From a bacterium (GTDB lineage Bacteria > Ratteibacteria > UBA8468 > B48-G9 > DTJG01), in assembly GCA_021800535.1 (NCBI GenBank), contig JAJYYV010000010.1:1-52967 (forward strand): 52,967 nucleotides of DNA. The letters run 5' to 3'. The position numbers and the translations under genes were made by a program. Below are positions 48,989 through 52,967 of the stretch, piece after piece. Within the stretch, counting starts at the first letter, position 1. Every line of letters begins with the position of its first letter. A model generated the notes under the pieces. The model was not told the origin of the DNA. It saw only the letters and a list, made by a program, of their open reading frames with translations, and made no database searches.

Positions 48989-50080
48989 TTATGATGTCAA
49001 ATATTTTTCTTCTGATTTTTCTATTATTCCTGCTCCTAATACAACATCCTGTCTATAAAACACTGCTAATTGCCCGGGAGTTGGTGCCCATTGAGAGTGT
49101 TTCATTATAATCTTTATTTTATTATTATCAATAATTTTACACCTGCATGGACTTTCCGGGTTTTTATATCTTATTTTCACATTACAGGTAAAATTTTTAG
49201 GGAAATTTTTCCAGAAAATAGGATTAATATTATTTACATAAATTGTTTTTTGATAAAGAAAATTTTTTTCTGCTACATATATTGTATTTTCCTGGGGAAT
49301 AATTTTTTTTACATAGAGTGGATGTTTGGATGAAATTCCAAGACCTTTTCTTTGTCCGATTGTATAAGCTATTAAACCATTATGTATCCCGATGGATATA
49401 TTTTTTAAATCTTTTATGGGCCCTGGAATAATCTTTATTTTTTTGAAATTTTTTATAAAATTAACATAATCATTATCCTGTATAAAACATATTTCCTGAC
49501 TTTGAGGTTTTTCTGCGACAGAAAGACCTATATTTCTGGCAATATTTCTTACCTGCGGCTTTGTATAATTACCCAAAGGCAAGATTATAGAAGAAATCTG
49601 TTTTTGTTTTAACAATGCTAAAAAGTATGACTGATCCTTTTGTTCATCAAAACCTTTTTTTAAAATGTATCTCTTTTTATGCTTATCAAAAAATATATTT
49701 GCATAATGTCCTGTTGCAACAAAATTTGATGAGATTTCTTTTGATTTTTCAAGCAGATAATCAAATTTAATAAAATTATTACAATAGGCGCAGGGATTTG
49801 GAGTTTTTCCATTGATGTATTCATCAACAAAATATGTTATTACTTTTTCTTTAAATATTTTTTTTGCATTCAGCACATAATGTTTAATCCCTATTTTTCT
49901 GGATACCCTTTTTGCATCTTCTATTCCAGAAAAACCACAGCATACATCATTTTTTTCACAATCAGAATCCCAGATTTTTAAGGTTATACCTATTACATCA
50001 TATCCCTGTTGTTTTAAAATATAAGCGGCAACTGAAGAATCCACTCCTCCACTCATTGCCACAACAACTCTTTTTTTCAT
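48989..50080 (-). CDS. mnmA: tRNA 2-thiouridylase
   Basis: 363 aa. PP-loop MKKRVVVAMSGGVDSSVAAYIL, NPCAYCNNFIKFDYLL (first catalytic Cys, about 96), ATGHYANIF, DQSYFLALLKQKQ, SQEICFIQD (second catalytic Cys, about 193), RKGLGISSKHPLYV, and RYKNPESPCRCKI near the end. Adds the 2-thio group to U34 of Lys, Glu and Gln tRNAs. Standard length. Confidence 0.94.
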   Translation of the reverse strand: MKKRVVVAMSGGVDSSVAAYILKQQGYDVIGITLKIWDSDCEKNDVCCGFSGIEDAKRVSRKIGIKHYVLNAKKIFKEKVITYFVDEYINGKTPNPCAYCNNFIKFDYLLEKSKEISSNFVATGHYANIFFDKHKKRYILKKGFDEQKDQSYFLALLKQKQISSIILPLGNYTKPQVRNIARNIGLSVAEKPQSQEICFIQDNDYVNFIKNFKKIKIIPGPIKDLKNISIGIHNGLIAYTIGQRKGLGISSKHPLYVKKIIPQENTIYVAEKNFLYQKTIYVNNINPIFWKNFPKNFTCNVKIRYKNPESPCRCKIIDNNKIKIIMKHSQWAPTPGQLAVFYRQDVVLGAGIIEKSEEKYLTS

Positions 50081-50088
50081 TTATTTAT

Positions 50089-50904
50089 CTATACTTTTGC
50101 TGTTTTAAAAACTTCATTCATACTTCCGGTTCTGTAGCCTGCAAGGTCAAGGGTGATATATAAATAACCTATTTTTTTAAATTTCTTTAAAATTTGTTCT
50201 CTTTCTTTTAAAATTTTTTCAAATTCTTCAGGAAGAACTTCTATTCTGCAGATATTGCCATAATCTCTTATTCTGACCTGCCAAAATCCTTTGCTTTTTA
50301 AATATCTTTCTGATTTTTCAATTCTTAATAAATTTTCTTTGGTGATTTTTTCTCCATAAGGTATTCTTGAAGAAAAACAGGCAAAAGATGGTTTATTCCA
50401 GGTGGGAAGCCCTAATTTTTTTGAAACATTCCTTATATCTTCTTTTGTAAGATTTGCTTCTTGAAGAGGTGACCTGACATTGAGCAATTTTTTTGCTTTT
50501 TCGCCGGGTCTAAAATCTTTTGTATCATCTGCATTAGAACCATCAACAATACAAAAATCCAGAGGAATCATTTTTTTAATACTTTCAAAGAGGTCCTTTT
50601 TACAATGAAAACATCTATCAACAGGATTTTGAATAAAATATCTATCTTTTAGTTGATGGGAATGAATCGTAAAATATTTTATGCCGAATTTTTTAGCAAG
50701 ATTTATAGCAGAAGAAGTTTCTTCTTTGGGATAAAGTATCCCTTTTTCAATAACTGCTATAACATTTTTCCTCCCAAGGATATCACATGAATACTTTAAT
50801 AGAAAAGTGCTGTCAACTCCTCCAGAGAAAGCCACAGCAGTTTTTTTTATTTCTTTTAGAATTTTTTCTAAATTTTCAATCTTTTTCTTCAACAGTTTGG
50901 ACAT
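50089..50904 (-). CDS. larE: LarE-type ATP-dependent sulphur transferase
   Basis: 271 aa. TAVAFSGGVDSTFLLKYS (PP-loop, about 20-37), GIKYFTIHSHQLKDRYFIQNPVDRCFHCKKDLF (Cys pair near 102), DFCIVDGSNADDTKDFRPG, SPLQEANLTKEDIRNVSKKLG and PSFACFSSRIPYGEKIT. The family makes the nickel-pincer cofactor of lactate racemase by donating sulphur; free-standing members may serve related cofactors. Overlaps the NifU-domain gene by 29 bp. Confidence 0.9.
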   Translation of the reverse strand: MSKLLKKKIENLEKILKEIKKTAVAFSGGVDSTFLLKYSCDILGRKNVIAVIEKGILYPKEETSSAINLAKKFGIKYFTIHSHQLKDRYFIQNPVDRCFHCKKDLFESIKKMIPLDFCIVDGSNADDTKDFRPGEKAKKLLNVRSPLQEANLTKEDIRNVSKKLGLPTWNKPSFACFSSRIPYGEKITKENLLRIEKSERYLKSKGFWQVRIRDYGNICRIEVLPEEFEKILKEREQILKKFKKIGYLYITLDLAGYRTGSMNEVFKTAKV

Positions 50905-51124
50905 TTATGACTTCTTTTACCTCCGGGACACTCTCCTTAATAATTTTTTCTACCCGCATTTTAAGTGTTATTTCTGAAAATGGACAGGAACCACATGCTC
51001 CTTGAAGCTGTACTTTTACAATTCCATCATTTGTAACATCAACTATTTCACAGTCTCCGCCTTCCATTTGAAGAAAAACTTTTACATCTTTTAATGCATT
51101 TTCAACCTTTTCCCTAAGTGTCAT
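50876..51124 (-). CDS. NifU C-terminal-domain iron-sulphur scaffold protein, 82 aa
   Basis: GIVKVQLQGACGSCPFSEITLKMRVEKIIKESVPEVKEVINV contains the CxxC (C-G-S-C) of NifU-like scaffolds, preceded by EGGDCEIVDVTNDG. Small, stand-alone Nfu. Its overlap with larE suggests co-translation; the supply of Fe-S or sulphur to the LarE pathway is a reasonable link. Confidence 0.9.
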   Translation of the reverse strand: MTLREKVENALKDVKVFLQMEGGDCEIVDVTNDGIVKVQLQGACGSCPFSEITLKMRVEKIIKESVPEVKEVINVQTVEEKD

Positions 51125-51203
51125 ATATCCTCCATTAAATTATTTTATTTATAAAGTATAGCACAAAATCTAAAGATTTTAAATCTGGCAGGCAATGGAA
51201 TAA

Positions 51204-52208
51204 TTAATAGCAAATTAAAAGACCATTAGGTTGTAATTCATTTATCAGAATATCTCTTTCTTTCTCATCAGCTGCATAAACAACTAAAGACTTTTTTCTT
51301 TCCTGAATTCTTTTTAACATGGGAATATTATTAACTGCTGTTGGTTTTCCTGCTCCGGGGACCCACTGTATTGCTTTTACTTCAGGCAAAGAAAGAAGTG
51401 TTTCTAAATGTTTTATCTCATCCTGTCCATCAAGATGCCATATTATAAAATCTAAATATTTTCCAATTTGTTCAATTTCCGGAACAACAAGTTCAGTAAA
51501 TAAAGAAGGAGAAAGCATTGTGGAAAAATCGCACTGGCAGGCATATGTTTTCCCAGGTGCCCATACTAACCAGCTCATATCTCCCGGACAATAATTTTTA
51601 TATAAATTCCAGCATTCACTATGGTATGTTTTCCATAGGTTTATAAATTTATCTCTTGCTTCTATTATTGCTTCTTTATTTTCTATAATATCCCATAGCA
51701 GTTTTTCTGTGCCTCTTAGAAGCGAAAAACAGGTTAAAGCATCTCCAAAGTCAGGCAGCCATACAAAATATTTTCCATTTGCTTTTTCTAATGATTTTTT
51801 TAAAAGAATTAAACTTTGTTTCCACCAATAATTATTTTCATCAAATTTAATTTCAAAATTTTCCCATTTTGTAATTATTGGGTCAACCCATACTGTATCT
51901 TCTTTCAAAATAACTTTTCCACCTAAATAAAAAGCCATAGTCATAGGTGTTCCTCTGCTTCCATAGAGATGTGGAATAGCAGGTAATGTCGTATCATAAT
52001 ATTCGGCGGATTCAATTTCAGAAATCCAATAGTTTATTAATCCGTCAATATCTGGATTTCTGCTGTCTTCCGGCCAAAAGAAATTGCCATTAATATTTTT
52101 AATAGGGATATCAGGCTTTCTTTTTCCATGTATTAAACAGGGTTTTTCATTTTCTCTTTTCCACCATGTTTCTATTTCTTTCATAGATTCTTTATATTGT
52201 TCAAACAT
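51204..52208 (-). CDS. Uroporphyrinogen-decarboxylase-like protein, 334 aa
   Basis: Second URO-D-superfamily gene. FIIWHLDGQDEIKHLETLLSL then VKAIQWVPGAGKPTAVN gives the His-x-Asp of the later barrel strands. The N-terminal third differs from the 45425 protein (KRENEKPCLIHGKRKPDIPI). Rich in Trp, possibly a variant acting on a larger substrate. No further deduction. Confidence 0.72.
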   Translation of the reverse strand: MFEQYKESMKEIETWWKRENEKPCLIHGKRKPDIPIKNINGNFFWPEDSRNPDIDGLINYWISEIESAEYYDTTLPAIPHLYGSRGTPMTMAFYLGGKVILKEDTVWVDPIITKWENFEIKFDENNYWWKQSLILLKKSLEKANGKYFVWLPDFGDALTCFSLLRGTEKLLWDIIENKEAIIEARDKFINLWKTYHSECWNLYKNYCPGDMSWLVWAPGKTYACQCDFSTMLSPSLFTELVVPEIEQIGKYLDFIIWHLDGQDEIKHLETLLSLPEVKAIQWVPGAGKPTAVNNIPMLKRIQERKKSLVVYAADEKERDILINELQPNGLLICY

Positions 52209-52320
52209 TTTCCTCCTATAAAATATTTTTAATATTATTTTAATTTTACATTATATATTTTCCTTTTCAAATATTTTTTGGGAGAAGTTTTATGTTATAA
52301 TTATATATTATGATAATTAT

Positions 52321-52395
52321 GGTGGCTATGGTGTAATGGCAGCACGAGAGACTGTGGCTCTCTTAGAGCGGGTTCAAATCCCGTTAGCCACCCCA
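52321..52395 (+). tRNA. tRNA-His(GTG)
   Basis: G-1 and GTGGCTA/TAGCCAC acceptor stem, C73, encoded CCA at 52393-52395. Anticodon loop CTGTGGC gives GTG; D-loop TGGTGTAATGGCA; T-arm CGGG-TTCAAAT-CCCG. The extra G-1:C73 pair is diagnostic for tRNA-His. Its tail region is followed by the structured repeat. Confidence 0.95.
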
Positions 52396-52418
52396 TAGTT
52401 TTTCTTCTTTGAAATAAC
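52377..52418 (+). repeat. tRNA-His 3' tail plus flank, first copy
   Basis: 42 bp from the T-loop (AATCCC) to GAAATAAC, identical to 52524-52565. Contains the tRNA acceptor 3' strand, CCA and 23 bp of flank. Period 147 bp. Confidence 0.85.
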
Positions 52419-52523
52419 GGGTTTGAACCATGGGTTCACCACTCCATCTGTTTTTGCCATACAGATTACTTTCCAAAGAAGATGGAGAGTGTGCGTCAGT
52501 AATACATCCTGGAATTCCAGCAC
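52419..52523 (+). repeat. tRNA-linked structured repeat core, tRNA-His copy
   Basis: 105 bp nearly identical to the 39303 core, opening GGGTTTGAACC. The CTCCATCT/AGATGGAG stem and the CTGGAA/TTCCAG palindrome differ from the Ser copy by paired changes that keep pairing. Confidence 0.8.
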
Positions 52524-52596
52524 AATCCCGTTAGCCACCCCATAGTTTTTCTTCTTTGAAATAACGGGTTTGAACCATGGGTTCACCGCTCCATCT
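52524..52596 (+). repeat. Second tRNA-His tail copy plus a partial core
   Basis: 52524-52565 repeats the 42-bp tail; 52566-52596 restarts the core (GGGTTTGAACC to CTCCATCT) and then diverges into T-rich sequence. So the array is one and a half units. Confidence 0.8.
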
Positions 52597-52879
52597 TATT
52601 TTTTTAAAAATTGTTTGAAAAATTCTCAAATTGAATTGCTGATTACAAAAAGTGTTGAAACTTATTTCACCGAAAAGGGAATCACAAAATCAAAAAAATG
52701 GACGGAAATAAAAAATTTGACTACGCCCTCTATAAAAAAATATAATTATATTTTATTTAATTTTATGTAATCATTTGTAAACTAAAAAAATTTGCAGAAA
52801 TTATAACAAGGGTTGCAATAAAAATAATAAAAAAAGACAATTTTACACTTATTCTGTATTACGAAGAAAAAGGTAAAAT
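52597..52879. other. AT-rich gap with a possible gene remnant
   Basis: A plus-strand open frame of about 55 codons (LKNSQIELLITKSVETYFTE and on to a stop at 52770) is protein-like but has no start codon except one inside the repeat. It could be the tail of a gene cut by past integration at tRNA-His. No other feature seen. Confidence 0.3.
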
Positions 52880-52967
52880 ATGAGACAAGTCCCAAAAATT
52901 ATTCTTGCTCTTGATAATATTTGTAAATACATCTATCGGAATATTCACCAGGAGCCAGAAGCTCTTT
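52880..52967 (+). CDS. Start of an unidentified gene, cut by the window end
   Basis: ATG at 52880 follows AAAAAGG; the first 29 residues read MRQVPKIILALDNICKYIYR and onward. Too short to identify. Confidence 0.4.
   Translation, partial: MRQVPKIILALDNICKYIYRNIHQEPEAL

Noticed and set aside
1-52967. CRISPR array or rRNA genes
   Set aside because: No regularly spaced short repeats with unique spacers and no rRNA-like blocks were seen.

Overview
The window joins a bacterial chromosome (about 39.5-53.0 kb) to a 39.4-kb integrated mobile island (about 0.1-39.4 kb). The chromosomal part is AT-rich and carries ordinary bacterial housekeeping genes: signal peptidase I, HU, TilS, CinA/PncC-type amidase, MltG, RseP, MnmA, LarE, a NifU-domain protein and tRNA-His. 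It also has two uroporphyrinogen-decarboxylase-like methyltransferase genes and two Kelch/SMP-30-like propeller genes. That mix, plus a 'FTLIELLVVIAII' pseudopilin in the island, suggests an uncultured Omnitrophota/Ratteibacteria-like or other PVC-type bacterium. This is inference; no marker gene settles it.

The island sits in the 3' part of tRNA-Ser(GCT) (39431-39521, minus). A direct repeat of at least 99 bp (1-99 = 39392-39490) marks its ends. A tyrosine integrase (37945-39255) lies beside the intact tRNA, and 11-bp-spaced GTCATAC motifs occur near both ends, as expected for integrase arm sites.

Island layout, left to right. (i) 1.2-2.3 kb: two unknown genes. (ii) 2.5-5.7 kb: a promoter-led, overlapping operon encoding a ubiquitin-like protein with a C-terminal Gly, an E2-like protein, a JAMM/JAB peptidase (frameshifted at a poly-A run) and an E1/ThiF-like enzyme, headed by an unknown 123-aa protein. 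This is a bacterial ubiquitin-like conjugation (Bil/Bub-like) system. (iii) 5.9-7.9 kb: a TdeIII-like restriction-modification pair with a terminator. (iv) About 8-16.5 kb: a block that looks archaeal (DPANN-like). It holds two tyrosine recombinases, a glycoprotein-like Ig-repeat protein, winged-helix and zinc-ribbon proteins and a dGTPase-like HD protein. Several of these genes lack Shine-Dalgarno sites and instead have TTTATAAA-like boxes centred about 25.5-28.5 nt before the start codon. (v) 16.7-20.4 kb: a minus-strand accessory operon (RadC-like, SSB-like, zinc and coiled-coil proteins) punctuated by hairpins. (vi) 20.5-23.7 kb: HNH nuclease and a HerA/VirD4-like ATPase. (vii) 24.2-29.2 kb: a variable cargo segment between two related hairpin repeats, holding a SIR2-like protein, a HEPN-like protein, DUF6933-like and NUDIX remnants and paralogous small proteins. 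(viii) 29.3-32.2 kb: an NTPase fused to a degenerate HD-GYP domain, and an unknown gene. (ix) 32.2-39.3 kb: a 7-kb operon from a strong sigma70-type promoter. It encodes small Cys-rich proteins, a second HerA/VirD4-like ATPase with a split-off nuclease-like domain, a DUF2997 / Ycf46-like AAA+ / DUF1257 (Ycf35-like) set, a membrane protein and the integrase.

Together the island looks like a defence-rich integrative element. I see no relaxase or conjugation pilus genes; transfer, if any, could rest on the two DNA-pumping-type ATPases.

The most unusual non-coding feature is a roughly 105-bp structured repeat directly downstream of both tRNA genes. It is flanked by duplicated tRNA 3' ends, and each copy begins with a sequence complementary to its own tRNA's T-arm and tail.
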